DNA of 64,000 nt from Obelidium mucronatum (GCA_025765595.1 JAIVFH010000076.1:111113-175112); one strand, 5' to 3'; positions 1 through 13,329 are shown, counted from the stretch's first letter. The notes: generated by a model not told the origin, from the sequence alone. Numbers and translations are program-made.

Positions 1-213
1 TCCCGCAAAGTCAACAATGAGAAACTGGATGTCGCCGTAGGGGAAGATTGCTTGTGCAAGGTTGTTCATACTCCTCGCAGCAATCGTATCAAAGCCGGAG
101 AGAATTCCTTTTGTATAATGCTTGACAGAGAAAGTGAATTTACGTTTGGGTGGTGCTGGTGCCTTCCGCTGCGTTGCTGTATTGGGAAATGGCGCTATCA
201 TCTTGGTTGTCAT
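1..213 (-). CDS. Unidentified protein, N-terminal 71 residues only
   Basis: The reading frame is open from an ATG at 211-213 to the left window edge, so only the N-terminus is present. The first 25 residues are rich in Pro, Ala and Lys, followed by a mixed segment ending in a hydrophobic stretch (QFLIVDFAG), perhaps the first strand of a folded domain. I do not recognise the family. It lies 119 bases downstream of the lipase gene on the same strand. No intron is visible in the part seen. The start is the first in-frame ATG after an AT-rich, stop-containing leader. Confidence 0.5.
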   Translation of the reverse strand, partial: MTTKMIAPFPNTATQRKAPAPPKRKFTFSVKHYTKGILSGFDTIAARSMNNLAQAIFPYGDIQFLIVDFAG

Positions 214-332
214 GTCAATTAAAAATTATTAAATAATTATTTAATATTCATAATACTGGCATACACGGTTTCTTTTTTTAAAAAGCGCTTCAAAAGGTGC
301 AGGAACTATAAAAAAACCAACTGCTTTTAATG

Positions 333-1479
333 TCACTTTAACCTCTTGATATACTCGCTTGGTAAATGCTCCCACGGAAACGGCCACCCACTTTGAAGAA
401 TCCCCACAAGCGACACATTCCCTGTAATAAATCCAACAAGAGACGCCGGGAACCGTGTCCCCAAAAACCACAACCCATTCTTTACAATGCATTCCAAGTC
501 GCGCGCGGTTCCCACCGTATATAAAGGAAAGTCATAATTCAAGACAACAGGAACACCAACATGTTTATAATCCGTTTCACGGTTTCGACGTAACGTGGAA
601 GAAGAATCAGAGTCTGCTGATAAGCAGGATGTTCCAATTGGAAAGGAAGGCACAATGTCGTTTGCATTCACGATCCTGTACATAACAACTAATAAAATTG
701 AAGGAAAAAAAAATGAGTTAACTGAAGGGAACTTTAGACGAGAGACCACCCAAACCTTGACTCGCAGTACAACACTTTGAAACCTCCGTCGCAAACTCTG
801 TATCTCCACACTTTGGAGACCCAAAAGTATAACACCCCTTCAAAAAAGGAACAAGAGAATGTCTTGTATGAACCAAGTGAGCCAATACAACCGTAGCCAA
901 GGCAGCACCCAAGGAATGCCCAGTAACCCAGATGAATGGAAATCCTTTCGAAACGAGCTCATGTTGGTGGTGCGCAGTTGATGAATTTGTTGTCGTTTTC
1001 CTTTCGTCAAATTGGGGAAGAACTTTGGCTTCTAAAACGTGCAACAACTCTGATATTCTAAGTGGACAAGTATTGTCGGTGCCAGAAGAAAAGGTTGCCT
1101 TATCAGAGAGTTTTGTATCAAGTGGCGAAAAATCCAGAGCGTTCCAAAACGTCTTGTTGAACAAAACAATTAGCATGACTCGAACAACAACAAGCAATAA
1201 CAAAAAAAAAACGTCTTTTACTTCATGAATCTGTCCCGGAAGAACATCCTTCCCCGGTTTCTGTTTCTGTATCGTCGCACTTGTCAAGAGCTCTGAAATA
1301 TCAAGAGGACTTGGTCCCGAAAAAACCAACACTACAAAATTGCATTCCACAGAGTAGAAAACAGTAGCCGCAGCTCTCGCATTGACGCCATCATCACCAC
1401 TGCATCCAGAAGAAGAGACAGTTTCGACCTTGAGGCCATATAATCCAGCATAATGCTCTAAGCATATTTGTGCTTAGAA

Positions 1480-1521
<42 letters not shown>

Positions 1522-2212
1522 GGTCCTTGATATACCTACTACATCAACATGCTCATACGCAAGCGCCGATAAATGCAAAAACAACTGCGCCATCGCAGTA
1601 TTAAACGGCGGCCGCGCTTTCGCCTCCACCGAATTCGGAACGCGACAAATCCCTTCCACAACAGCTTGCTCAACAAACCGCCCGTCCCTTTTAATCCTCT
1701 CTGCGAATTTTTGAAACAGAGTCGGTGTAGATGCAGAAACGAGACTGGTTGGTGGAATCATTGTTGTGGATCCGTTCGGCTGGATCCAAGATGATATCAG
1801 TGAACTAATGTTTTGCTGCTGTTTTTGATCCTTTTTTGCAGGTACTTTGAATGGTTTCACGATCCTGCATGCCGCAAATATTTTTTTTTGTTGAGTGTTG
1901 GTTGGTATATTTTTTTTTCCTTCGATCAAACTGTCACATACCGAGGTAGAATCCACGCTGACATTGGATCAATAACGATATATCCAATCACACCAGATAT
2001 CGCTGCCAATCCTAGAATAAAGCCATTGACGATAACGACAAATACACTGTTGTGTATGTATTTTTTTTTGACTTAGTATTCTATCTGCATGGCCAGCCAA
2101 AACAAAGTCAAATGCACCTGTCTAGCCACTGCGCGAAATGGGCCCATAATAACTGTGTCCATCGCGACCAGTCAGTCATGTCGAACGCGTCAGGTTCAGA
2201 CACGCCATTCAT
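333..2212 (-). CDS. Class 3 lipase with N-terminal membrane segment
   Basis: This gene encodes an alpha/beta-hydrolase of the fungal lipase 3 family, which cleaves acyl esters of glycerolipids. The nucleophile elbow GHSLGAALA is encoded near 900-930, followed by TFGSPKCGD and by VNANDIVPSFP, which supplies the catalytic Asp. Exons joined by frame: a short first exon from an ATG at 2210-2212, a second exon (about 1970-2056) encoding a hydrophobic membrane-spanning stretch, an exon to about 1535, one covering about 780-1465, and the last ending at 333. One intron carries a 40-base A run (T run in sense). A membrane anchor in front of a lipase 3 domain resembles diacylglycerol lipases and some vacuolar lipases; the substrate cannot be told. 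A possible further intron lies near 1160-1230. Confidence 0.8.
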
Positions 2213-2352
2213 TTTTTTCTTTTTTCAGTTATTTAAAAATGAGATAAATCCAAATGTTGTTATAAAACGAAGACAAAAAAAGGGGAGAAAGAGATCGCAC
2301 AGAAAATGATAACAAAAAAAAAATCAGACAAGAAGAAAGGAAAGAACGTAGA

Positions 2353-2453
2353 CACAAACACACACACACACCCACACACACGCGCAAGCACACACCCACA
2401 CACACGCAAGCACACACAGACACACACGCAAGCACACACAGACACACACACAG
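2353..2453. repeat. Interrupted CA microsatellite
   Basis: About 100 bases of CA dinucleotides interrupted by CCC, CG, AAG and AGA units. It lies just 3' of the first chitin synthase gene. Reading frames across it encode only Cys/Val or Thr/His repeats and are not genes. Confidence 0.9.
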
Positions 2454-2473
2454 CCCCAACAACAACAACAACT

Positions 2474-5400
2474 CTATCCGCAAATTCCCTGCGTAAACAG
2501 GTAAAACACGCTTCCCAAGAAACGAACCGTCGCCAAAGCCAAATTGGCATAAAAGATGAATTTCAAGTACGGATTAATGTTGGAGTTTGGTGACATTCCA
2601 AGTTCAGGCTTCAAACTCATGGCCGCATACAAATAGTTTTTGATCCATGGCGTCGTCAAGGCACCAATCAAAACTCCGTTTGATAATAGCCATGAAATGA
2701 TGACACTGGTACGGAAGTTCTTGAAGTAATCTTCTTGCTTGGTTTTCGCGTCTCGCTTCTTCTTTTCGTTTTCTCTTGGGGTTTTCAACGCTGCAATGTG
2801 CTTGTCGTAGCCAGAGTTGATGTCGTTGCGGTCAGATGGAACTTCAACTTCGGCTACTGCCTTGCCTCCGTCTTTGGAGGTTTTGGCAACACCGAGATCT
2901 CCTCCTTGGACATTGTCTCCCTTGGTTCCCCAAGAAACATCGTGCAAGTTACAGACTAAGTGGGATCCTTGGTCAACTTCGATGCAAAACATAAGAAAGA
3001 ATAATTATTTAACTTACAAGCATACACGTTCAGAATATTGACATATGAGGGAAGCAAAAGCAAGTACTGGATAAGCGACGTAAACATGTGCCACGGCTCC
3101 AAATACAAGAAACTAGTGAGGAAGTAAATTCCGTAGGTCGAAGCCAACGACAAGACAATATCACGGAAGAGACCAATCGAAAACAAGAATTGGAAGGCAT
3201 TCTTTCTCTCTGGGTTGTTTCCAGACAGTTGGGCTTGCGCGTAAACAACGACAGCATACACAGAGAAACCACCGAGATACAACAACACCAGCATGATTAA
3301 TGCAAACAGAGCCATGATGATGAAGTATGTAATCTTGGAACCCTGGGGTCTGTTACCAAGAGCAATGACAAACAGCAGAACCATGGAAACAACGTAACCC
3401 TTTTTCCAGTAATAGTTAGCCAATAGTCTCACCAAAAAAATTATACTGCTTACATCAGTCAAAATAGTGGTCAACAACTGGTTAATGTTGAACGAAGGCG
3501 TGCATCCAGGAGTGTTACACGATCCGTTTGGTCCAAGGGCATAGAAGACTGGGGTGTTTGGAACAATTCCTCCGGTATCAGGGTCGTATTGTTGCAACAC
3601 GACAGGGTTTGTAGGATCCATCAAAAAGTAGAATGCCAGGAAAAAGTTGGCCTAACAAGAAGCGATAAGTAAGAATATGAGAGAGAAAAACAAGAACACT
3701 CACAATTCCAAACCAGTTGAAAGCCAAATTGATAAAGTTATAAACAAATTCCAAACAGAAAGCAATCTTTCTAAAAATACTGTGATCACTTCTGAAAATC
3801 AAAGACCAATTGATCAAAGCGTGGAGGGTAGCAAAGAAGGAACCGTTCAACCAACGACGACGCTGGGAAATGAATTCGGCAATTGTGTCAGGCACATCGG
3901 TTTCGGCCTTGGCGGCGCGGACGTAACGAAGAATCCATCTAGCCTTTGCCTTTGTGACCAGCTCAAAACAAAGAATACGATCTTCTGCCAAGTACATATT
4001 GGCTTGGAAAATGTTGTTTCCTCCGTGCATTGTCTCGCCCTTAAAGTATTGCTGCAGTGGGACTCCTTGCAAAGCAGCGTATCTGTATGCAGAAAAGGCA
4101 CCAGGCAAAACCGAAATAAAACCGAACGCGGACTCGAGGGGCTTGTCCAGAATGTTGGACATTTTGTACTCAAAGTTCTGGGAAGCGACCAATGGATTGA
4201 GAAGCTTGGACCATGCGTATCCAAGTTCAGCGTAAATTTCTCCACAGGCACCACCAATTTGGGGATTCTTGTCGAATGCTTTCCACAAGTGATAAAGCGA
4301 GGTTTCAGTTGGCTTGGTACCAACATCAATCAGAACACAGACATGTGGACGCAGAAGGGCACCAAATGCATTGAAGAACCAACGGTGAGAGTTGATTTTC
4401 TTTGCATTCTTTTCCTTTAAGCAAAAGAGAATTTGACATGGAACGACTCTGTTGGTTTTTTTTTGTATTTTAGTGGAAATGAATGGATGAAGGAATACTA
4501 CAACGGCAATGAAAAAAAAAGAACATAGGCGACACACAACATTACAAACATCGCCTTCGGCGATAAGATACCGCCTTCGGCGTTGAAACCACATACCCTT
4601 GTTGAGCACCGGAAATGTTCATGTCAGGATCAACACCCAATTGAGTAGTATATTCAAACAAGTGAGCAGTAACATCCTTGTCGGCAACCTTGTTCTTCAT
4701 GATACCGTCTTGATAAACACCCATTAAACCAAGAACATTGAGAACTCTTGGATGAATTTTGGTACGACCGTCTGAAACAATACAAATCACCACCTTTTGC
4801 CAACCATGTTCACCCCAAGTACTTGATCGAGAACGCTTGCAAAGATAGGAAATGTTTTTCATGAGCGCAAGCATTGTCTTGCAAAACAAATCATCGCCTT
4901 CGTTGTACCTGTCAAGAGCACTCAGAAATCAATCACATTTGAAGGAAAAAAATTTCAAGATTGAGAGGGGTTGGGCTTGTTCACTCACATTGTAACAACG
5001 ATAAAGATCTCAGTTGGTCTCTTTGACTCCTGCTGTCTTAAAACGTAACCGTCTTGAGCAAAGTCGTCTGGATCACTAGTGACGGCGGTGTAGCGCATCT
5101 GCGTGAATTCATCGCCCTCCTTGAACTGGCCCAGCTGCAAGACTCTGTCTGGCACGGGAATGTCCAGCACCAAGTTACCCTCCTTGGTCAGCTCGACCTT
5201 CTTGACGACACGCTTCTGCACGGTGGTCAGGGCGCTCTGGTTGATTGAGATGTTGTTGATGGAGGCGCCCATGCGCGGGTCGATCAGCATGCCTGGCGGC
5301 GGCATACCCGCCGGCACCATGATCGGGCCGTACAGCGGCTGGCCGTAGCCCGAGCCGCCGGGCGGGTAGGCGTACTGCTGCTGCTGCTGGGGCGGCGCCT

Positions 5401-5829
5401 GGCCCATCGGCTGGCCGTACTGCATCAGGCCGTCGCGGTCCGACTGCTTCGGGGGCGTTAAGCTTAGCGGCACGCAACTGCGCACGGACTACTTACATAC
5501 GGCAGACCCATCGGCGGCGGCGGCGGCGTGCCGAAGCTGGCGCTGGCGGCAAACTGCTGCTGTTGTTGCTGTTGCTGTTGCGGCGGCGGCGGGCCCGCAA
5601 ACACCGGCTGGCCCATGCCCGCTCCCATCCCGGGCGGCGGCGCTCCCGGCGGCCCGCGCAGCCGCTGCTGCTGCTGCGGTGGCGGCGGCGGGCCCTGCTG
5701 GTACGGCCCCTGGCTGAAGGCACCGTAGCCGCTCTGCCCGCTCTGCCCGGATGCTATCGATTGCGCGTACGAATCCTGGCGCCGCGGTGCTGCATTGGCG
5801 TTGTTGCCCCGTGGCCGTTGTTGGTCCAT
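2474..5829 (-). CDS. Chitin synthase, division 1 (copy A)
   Basis: A membrane glycosyltransferase that polymerises N-acetylglucosamine from UDP-GlcNAc into cell-wall chitin. The N-terminal ~170 residues are Gln/Pro/Gly-rich and disordered. The catalytic part shows [44 protein letters not shown] and the [10 protein letters not shown] product-binding motif. Several membrane segments follow, to the C-terminus at 2474. At least five introns are visible (near 5480, 4940, 4530, 3640 and 2995). The start is the first ATG (5827-5829), in frame with the Gln/Pro-rich exon. The copy B gene lies 272 bases upstream in the same orientation. The first ~700 coding bases are much richer in GC than the rest. 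An intron starting near 4598 holds two copies of a CGCCTTCGGCG hairpin. Confidence 0.93.
4550..4584. repeat. Two CGCCTTCGGC hairpin units inside an intron
   Basis: Two copies of the self-complementary unit CGCCTTCGGCG start at 4552 and 4572, 20 bases apart. They lie 15-45 bases inside the 5' splice site of a chitin synthase intron (sense: minus strand). The same unit recurs in triplicate near 51016 in an unrelated gene, again just inside a donor site. Confidence 0.8.
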
Positions 5830-6100
5830 TTTTGATCAAATATTTATTTGGCACTCATCTCTGTCCATTTGCTATATTTGGTAAATGGGTACGAACCCTG
5901 CTTGCCAATTTCAGTGTCAGGAAAGAGCAGCGTCAAACACTCTGACACTAAATGTGTTATCTTGAATCATCTAGAGCTGAAATCTACCGGATCTCGATAG
6001 GTCTTGGTGTCAAAGCTCGGTTGTAAATTGGGCTAAAATGAAGTCATTATGACCATCTTTTCATTTTCAAAAACTGCTGACACACTACAACTACAGAAAC

Positions 6101-9100
6101 TTAAAAGAACTTGTGGTATACGTTTAAAAACAAGTACACCAAGCAGCCGAGGAAACGTACAGATGCCAAACCAAGATTGGCATAAAAGATAAACTAATAA
6201 ACATACAGTTTAGAAAAAAAAATTCTACAAATTATTTTCCTCCTACTCACTTGAAGGTATGGATTTGTATTACTCGCTGTGCCAATCTTCCCGTTTGAAC
6301 TTTGTCGAATTGCATCAAATATGACGTCTTGCAACCATTGCGTTGTCAGCAAACCAACCAAGATTCCATTGGTCGTCAACCACGCCAGAATAACATTTGT
6401 TCTAAACTTTTTGAAGTAGTCCTGAATTTTTGGTTTGTTTGGGTCAATCAAATTAAAGTATTAAAAAAAACAAAAAAACAGATTTCTAATAAAATACCTC
6501 TTGTTTTGTTTTTGCATCACGTTTACGATTCTCTTTCGGTCTGTCCTCCTTCAAGTGAGAAATATATTGACCATACGCTGCATTCACATCACTTTGTTCC
6601 ACAACATCGACTTCCACCACTTCCTTTCCATCCTTATTCTGAACAAGTTTCACAAGTCCCAAATCATTGTTGGTCGTATTATCTCCTTTCGTTCCCCATG
6701 AAACGTCGTGTAGATTGCAAACTGAATGGGAACACATTAAGCAAGACTCACGAAAAAGAAAAAAAAATACAACTTACAGGCATACACATTCAAAATATTA
6801 ACATACGAAGGAAGCAGCAACAAATATTGCAAGAAGGACGTAAACATATGCCAAGGCTCCATATACAAAACACTAGACACAAAATACATGCCATATGTTG
6901 CACCCAACGAACAAACAGTATCTCTAAACATTGGGAAATACTGCAACAAAATGAGGACAATATTTTTTCCACGGAATTTCGGGTTGGCCGCCATGAATTC
7001 TGGATCCGTGATTTGACTGATGGTTTGGGTAACAATGGCATATACTTGGAAGATTCCAAGGTATAGCATTACAGTCATTATAATTGCGAATACCATCATG
7101 GCGCCAGTATACATCCACTGAAAATTAAGTTTTAGTTTTGGTTTTGGTTTTTTTTTTCCCGATAAATGAGTTGATTTTTGTTTGTTTCATTGGAAGTTTT
7201 GTTGCTCACCTTGGATCCTTGCGGTCGGTTACCAAGAGAACAAATGAAAATGATAACCATCGAAACCATGTACCCCTATTTAAATAAACAGAGAGGAGGA
7301 ATAAATTAAAAATACCTCTCACTGGCTGGTTCAGTTTCACTTACATAACGCAGAATCGTGGAATACACGAGGAACATGTTGGTAATTCCAGTGTCCGAGT
7401 TATCAGGACTTGCGCCCAATGCACTGATCACTTTTCCATTTATAGTAACAGTGACAGGAGTTTGCATCAAAAAGAAGAAGGTCAAGTAAAAGTTTCCCTG
7501 AAAACAAAAAAAAACCACGTTTAAAAAAAATATAAATATATAAGAAAGAGAAAGTGGGGATGGGATCTCAACTATTCCAGTCCAGTTAAACAACAAACTG
7601 ACGCCATTATAAACAAACTCGAGACAAAACAGAAACTTTTGGATAAAGTTGTGACCGCTTCGGAAAATCAGGTACCAATGAGTCAATGCGTGAATCGTTG
7701 CGAAAAAAGATCCATTGAGCCATCGGCGGCGCTGGGAAATGAATTCTGGGACGGTATCGGGAACATCTGTTTCGGCACGCGCGGCTTTGATGTATCGAAG
7801 AACCCAGGCTTCTTTGGCTTTCGTTACGAGTTCGAAACATAGGATTCTGTCTTCGGCCTGTTTGTTTTTTGGGGGGAGTTAACAACAAATCAATAAAATC
7901 GATAGAAATACAAAATTAACCAACCAGATACATATTGGCAGCAAAGATATTTTCTCCTCCGTGCATAGTTTCTCCTTTAAAATATTGCGACAACGGCATA
8001 CCCTGCAACGCCGCATACCGATACGCCGAAAAGGCGCCCGGCAACACTGAAATATATCCAAACGAAGATTCAAGCGGCTTATCCAGAATATTCGACATTT
8101 TATACTCAAAGTTTTGCGAAGCCACCAAAGGGTTGATCAACTTGATGCACCCCGTTCCAACTTCAGCATAGATTTCTCCACACGCTCCACCCACGTGTTT
8201 GTCGACATCGAAAGCTTTCCATAAGTGGTATAAGGAGGTGTCGGATGGCTTTGTTCCAACGTCAATTAGGATGCACACGTTTGGGTTGATGAGAGGGCCG
8301 AATGCGTTGAAGAACCAGCGGTGGGAGTTGATTTTTTTGGCGTTTTTCTCCTTTAAGCAAAAGAGAATTTGGCATGGTACAATACTAGGGAGGGGGGAGG
8401 GGGGGATCGAGTTTAGCCAAAGATATACAGAGATAACGCCGAAAAAAAACCAAGCACTACTTACTCTTGTTTGGGACCATTAATCTCCATACTCTCCCCA
8501 TCGATCGCAATCTGAGCAGTATACTCAAACAAATGGGCCGTAACCGGTTTATCGCCCACAACATTCTTCATGATATTATCTTGGTACACTCCCATAAGCC
8601 CAAGAACACTAAGCACACGAGGATTGATTTTTGTGCGTCCATCTGAAACAATACAAATGACTGCTTTTTGCCAACCATTGTCTCCCCAGGTTTGGGATTT
8701 CTTTCTTGAGCACAGGTACGATATGTTTTTCATCAATGCAACCATGGTTTTGCAAAATAAGTCGTCGCCTTCGTTATACCTTTTTTTTTTTTTTGAAAGA
8801 ATGAAGGGAAAAAAATTATTTTTATGCATTAAAATTTTTCATTGGCCATCGGAAAAAAAAAATCGCTTACATTGTAACCACGATAAACAACTCAGTTTGC
8901 CGTCCCAACTCTTGCTGTCTCAGTTTATACCCATTCGACGCGAAATCATCAGCAGAGCAGGTAACAGCGGTATATCTTGTATGTGTGAACTCCTGGCCTT
9001 CCGTCAAGGCACCTAGTTTCAAAAGCGACTGGGGGACTGGCAAATCTACAACCAAATGACCTTGATTTAGTTCAATGTTTCTTCTGGTTGTTTTCAAGTT

Positions 9101-9550
9101 CCGGTTATAGGTTCCGACTCGCGATGTTGTGACAAAGTCGCCTTCAAACTTGATTGCGCTTGAGTGTTGAAGGGGGAGGAGGTGGTGGGGGTCAAGTGCT
9201 GGGTGGCTGTTGTAGTGCAGATGCTGTCCATGTGGTGGTGGTGGTGGTGGCATGAAGTATGGTTGTGGGGGCGGTCCTTGTGATTGCAACGAGGATGCCG
9301 AGCCTGGTCTGTTGTAAAATTGTTGTGGAGGGGTGGGCATTGGTCCGGGGGCTGGAGGAGGTGGGCCATTGTAGTAACCAGGAGGAGACATCATTCTGTA
9401 TTGTTGTTGCTGCTGCTGCGGTTGTTGTGGATGTTGCTGTTGATGTTGTTGTTGTGGGGGCGGGACTGCATGAAACTGCGAGTTCGCCGATAATGCAGGT
9501 CTCTGCACGCTTTCATTGTTATCAGTGCTATTACTGTTGTTGGAATCCAT
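6101..9550 (-). CDS. Chitin synthase, division 1 (copy B, tandem paralogue)
   Basis: A second division-1 chitin synthase with the same order as copy A: a Gln/Pro/His-rich disordered head, [59 protein letters not shown] and multiple membrane segments. It has more introns than copy A, near 8850, 8420, 7900, 7530, 7290, 7160, 6760, 6470 and 6220. The last exon (6101 to about 6195) encodes [16 protein letters not shown], which parallels the copy A C-terminus. The start ATG is at 9548-9550. The 5' end faces DNA polymerase kappa across 103 bases. Sequence is well diverged from copy A at DNA level and lacks the GC-rich 5' block, so the duplication is not recent. Confidence 0.93.
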
Positions 9551-9653
9551 AGTTAACGAAGTTTTTAAATAAGTTCCAGGCTTCCTCCTTCTTTTATTTT
9601 CTTTTGTTTTGTGATTGGACAAAACGGTTTTTGAACCAATCAAATCACTTCAG
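9551..9653. promoter_or_regulatory. Shared divergent promoter, chitin synthase B / polymerase kappa
   Basis: The start codons of two divergent genes are 103 bases apart, so both promoters and 5' leaders must lie here. The stretch is AT-rich with a CTTCCTCCTTCTTTTATTTT pyrimidine block. No TATA box can be assigned with confidence. Confidence 0.55.
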
Positions 9654-12600
9654 ATGAACCATTGCACAACAGCGGACGAAGAGAATCTCACAAACGACCC
9701 TGCAGTTGAAGAGGCTCTTGCCATGGCCCAAGAGGACTCGGCTGCGTCTGTCTCTGTGGCGGCAGGTGCATTGGCCCCAGCGGCGGATTCACCATCCAAA
9801 CAGAATTCATCCGCTGGCTCTATTCTTTCGGACTCTCTCATTCAAAATCCAAACAAGGCCGGAACAGGTGTGACTTCGTTGTGACTCTTGTTCCAGAGTC
9901 CATGCCTACTTATCCACAATCCCTTTCAACAAAGGCGGTCGAAGCAAAGACGAAATCAACAAGATAATCATGGAAGCATCAAAGGTCTTATTCTATAATA
10001 TGAAAATCAAGGGGGTTGTTTGCCTTATCAAAAAAAAAAAACAACAACATGAATTTGCTTGCAGAACTCGGCATACTTTAAGCAACAGTTGGAAAAGTCC
10101 GAGAAACTGAACGCGGATATTCAAAAGTCGAAAGATAAGGCTGCCAAAATTCCAGCTGCGGATTTAGAATCGAGTGCTCGGATTATCAAGACGTTGTTGG
10201 CAGAACGCGCTGCGAAAAGAGATTTAAGCCGCGTGATTGTGCATGTGGACATGGTTCTGACACTGCTATCGCAGTTCTTTTGAGATTCTTATACTTCCTA
10301 TTTGAATATAGGACGCTTTTTATGCATCTGTTGAAGAACTGGATAGACCCGATTTGAAAGGAACGCCTATGGCCGTTGGGGGACCGGTTTGTACTTGTTT
10401 CCACACTAACTGTATAATGAATGGTATTCTGATTGGTGAGTAGAAATCCGGTGGCACTCTTTGCACTGCAAACTATGAAGCACGGAAGTTTGGAGTACGC
10501 TCTGCAATGGCCAGTGAGTCAATTTAATGAAGAATTTGCGATATCACTCCCTCATATTCCCAAAAAAGCCCATATTGCGAAGAAATTGTGCCCAGAGCTG
10601 GTTATATTGGTTCCGGACTTTCGTAAATATGAAGCCGCCTCAAATCTTATACGTGCTGTATTTGCAAAATACCATGAAAAGTACACACCGGCTTCACTGG
10701 ATGAAGCCTACTTGGACATTACCGAATACTTGCAACAGCATCCAGAGCTCACACCTGAAACGTTAGTTGAACAAATGAGGAAAGAAATCTTTGAAGCTTC
10801 AAGACTGACTGCAAGTGCTGGTATTGCATGTAACCGAATGATCGCTAAGGTTTCCGCAACTTTGACGATATGTTTTTTTTTTGTTAAATTAAATGGCATG
10901 CAACCTCTAGGTCTGTTCCGATTTCAACAAACCAAATGGCCAATACCGTGTAGCCAGCAATCCCGAAGCAATTTTAGAATTCCTGAAAGGACTTCCCATT
11001 CGTAAAATTCCAGGAATTGGAAATGTAGCTGAGCAGAATTTAAAAGCATTTGGTGTGGAGAAATGTGGAGATTTGGTTAGTTCAAAATCGATTTGGTATT
11101 TTTGATTCAGTTTTGTTAAGACGATTATCAAAGGAATCTCGACTTCCACTGCTTCGATTTGTTCTCAGTCCTTCATTGTTTGATCATTGTATTGATATTA
11201 GTTTGGGAATTGGTTCTGTTGATGTAAGCAGAGATGATGACGCCATTCAGAAAGGCATAGGTCGAGAGCAGTTGAGTTTTGTCATTCTCATGTTTCCGAA
11301 TCTAAAAAAAACAAGGAAATCTTGTACAGAACTGCAAGTATGAGAACACCACAATCAATGTTTGATGAACTAGAAAAGCTCGCCAAAGAGCTTGAAGAAG
11401 ACATGGCTGAACGAGGTCTTGCTGTGAGGGCACTTTTTCTTGTCGCGTAATTTTTAGTATAATCTCTCCTCTGAAAACTCTGCGGACTTAGGGACGATGT
11501 GTGAACTTGAAACTCAAAAATAACGAATTTAAACTTACAACACGCGCAAAAACCATGTCCACATTCATTTGGAGTGCCGACGATATGTTTAACATTGCCC
11601 AAGAGCTGCTGGTGAAAGAGCTTCAAGCCATTCCTACACTTAGTTTGAGATTGATTGGATTACGAATTTCGACCATTGTAAAAAAGTCAGACTTGGATCA
11701 AAGAAAATCTGTGGTGTGTATTTTAGGTTATTGATCATAACTCGAATATGCTTTTGATGTTTGTTGGTTAGTTTACTGCTGAGGATGCCAATAAGGACAG
11801 CAATGACCCAAGTATTGCAGCACCAACAGGACCAAAGACAGAGAATTGCATCATATGCTTTGAAAATGTGGAAGTTCAGTTATATACTACTCACGTAATT
11901 TCCTGTTTGCAGAAGCAGGAACGACAAAATTCCCAAGCGGCAAAGAAACCCATTGCATCATCATCATCTACCTCGAACACTTTATCATCTTCTTCCTTCT
12001 CCAAAAACAAACCATCTAATCGATCGTCATTGCCTGCAAAGCACTCTTTCTTTCAGCATTCAGCTGTAATTCCTCCTAAACCACTCCCTGTGACCAGTGC
12101 AGCCCCTTGTCCCATATGCGGAATATTGCTTGGTGATCTCGCAATAGCTGATAAACATATTGGAATTTGCTTCATCAAAAAGAACCATCCTGATCGTTTG
12201 GAAGAATGGAAAGAGTATTCGAAAAGCCATCCGTTGGATGAAACAGCAAACTCGAGCAAGAGTTTGGATTTTGATACCCCATCAACAGCTGCAGCTCCAA
12301 GTTCGAGATGTAAAACGTGTAACTGTGACCTACGAAGCCTGAGTCACGATGACGCAACGGCCCACATTACGACGTGCAGGCTCAAGAAATCTACATCTCC
12401 TTTGAAAAAATCCTCACAGAATACTGGTATGAACGTAGCAGACACTGCTTCGTCAAAGAGACGCCGAATGGGTTCATCATCGGGCCCAGGAATCGAACAG
12501 TATTTGATTCGACAAGAACAGGGGCATACGGAAAAGCGAAAGCGTGAAGCATTCGAGAACGTGGTAGTTGATGAGTTTGGAAGGGAGGACGATCCATATA

Positions 12601-12710
12601 CTTCCTCTCAAGGAAAAAGATACGAGGGCGTGTATGAAATTTGTTGTATTTGCGAAAAGGAAATACCTGCAGCATTCCTTCCTGAACATGTGAATGACCA
12701 TTTGAAATAG
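9654..12710 (+). CDS. POLK: Y-family DNA polymerase kappa with four UBZ-like zinc fingers
   Basis: A translesion DNA polymerase (DinB/kappa branch). It shows the kappa-type head (KDEINKIIMEASK), the catalytic VHVDMDAFYASVEELDRP, TANYEARKFGVRSAM, SLDEAYLDIT with the second set of metal ligands, the helix-hairpin-helix IRKIPGIGNVAEQ, and a little-finger domain (TRAKTM). About nine introns were joined by frame; the small-fragment junction near 11280-11345 is uncertain. The C-terminal ~280 residues are Ser/Lys-rich. They contain four ubiquitin-binding-type fingers: CIIC..HVISC, CPIC..HIGIC, CKTC..HITTC, and a last CCICEKEI..HVNDH with His in the fourth position. Animal kappa usually has two. The start is the ATG at 9654; the frame upstream has no ATG. 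Confidence 0.93.
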
Positions 12711-13017
12711 ATGGCTGGAAACGAAGGAGGAATGTATAATGCTGTATTCATTTTTTTGACATTACTTTCCCATATCCGCTCACTAGAATAAAAGCTGAAT
12801 TCAATACAAGCGCGATATTTATTGTAAGGGTATTGAAGGGAACGAGCACACTAATAAGAGCTAATAAGCATTGAGGGATTTAAATAGCAACGTTTGGTTC
12901 CCTTTGTGCATTTACAAATTTCGAAGACCAATCACAAGAGGCCAACCGACCCCACTTGCGACATCGAATACTCCAATTCCGCATCGTCTCTTGATATATA
13001 GGTGCGTAAGTGTATTC
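12711..13017. other. Intergenic stretch, no gene seen
   Basis: 3' flank of the polymerase kappa gene. It holds an AATAAA at about 12787, a reasonable polyadenylation signal, and nothing else I can support. Confidence 0.4.
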
Positions 13018-13329
13018 TTATCTATTCTGAGGACTGGGTTGTTTGTTGGGATCATCAAGTTGCTCAGGGCCGTCTTCAGTGTAGATCTTGAAACCGACAT
13101 CCAACCCTGATTCACGTCTATTTTTCTCATTTTTAACCACATCTATTTATTATTGCCATTGTAGCTATAGCCTCTGCCAGCCTTTGTCTTTCCGAGGCGT
13201 AATTTTATTTCTCCAAATGGACCAATCTCAACTTGCTGTCGTGGTAAGCTAACCCTTCTTGCGGAACCTGGGCACACGAATGAAGAAAACATCGCAATTT
13301 GGCAATGCCTTTTCAACTTTGGAATACTG
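13018..13329 (-). CDS. Possible small gene, C-terminal two exons only
   Basis: Two blocks join in frame across a GT-AG intron (13107-13253). They encode a basic segment (ALPNCDVFFIRVPRFRKKG) followed by an acidic, polar end (DVGFKIYTEDGPEQLDDPN) and a TAA at 13018-13020. The continuity of sensible protein sequence across the splice supports a real gene. However, no ATG in frame is visible upstream; the preceding exon would lie in or beyond 13330-13480, opposite the 5' end of the SGF11-like gene. The family is not recognised. It could instead be a remnant. Confidence 0.35.

Noticed and set aside
2229..2593. Cys/Val-rich and Thr/His-rich open frames
   Set aside because: They are translations of the CA microsatellite.
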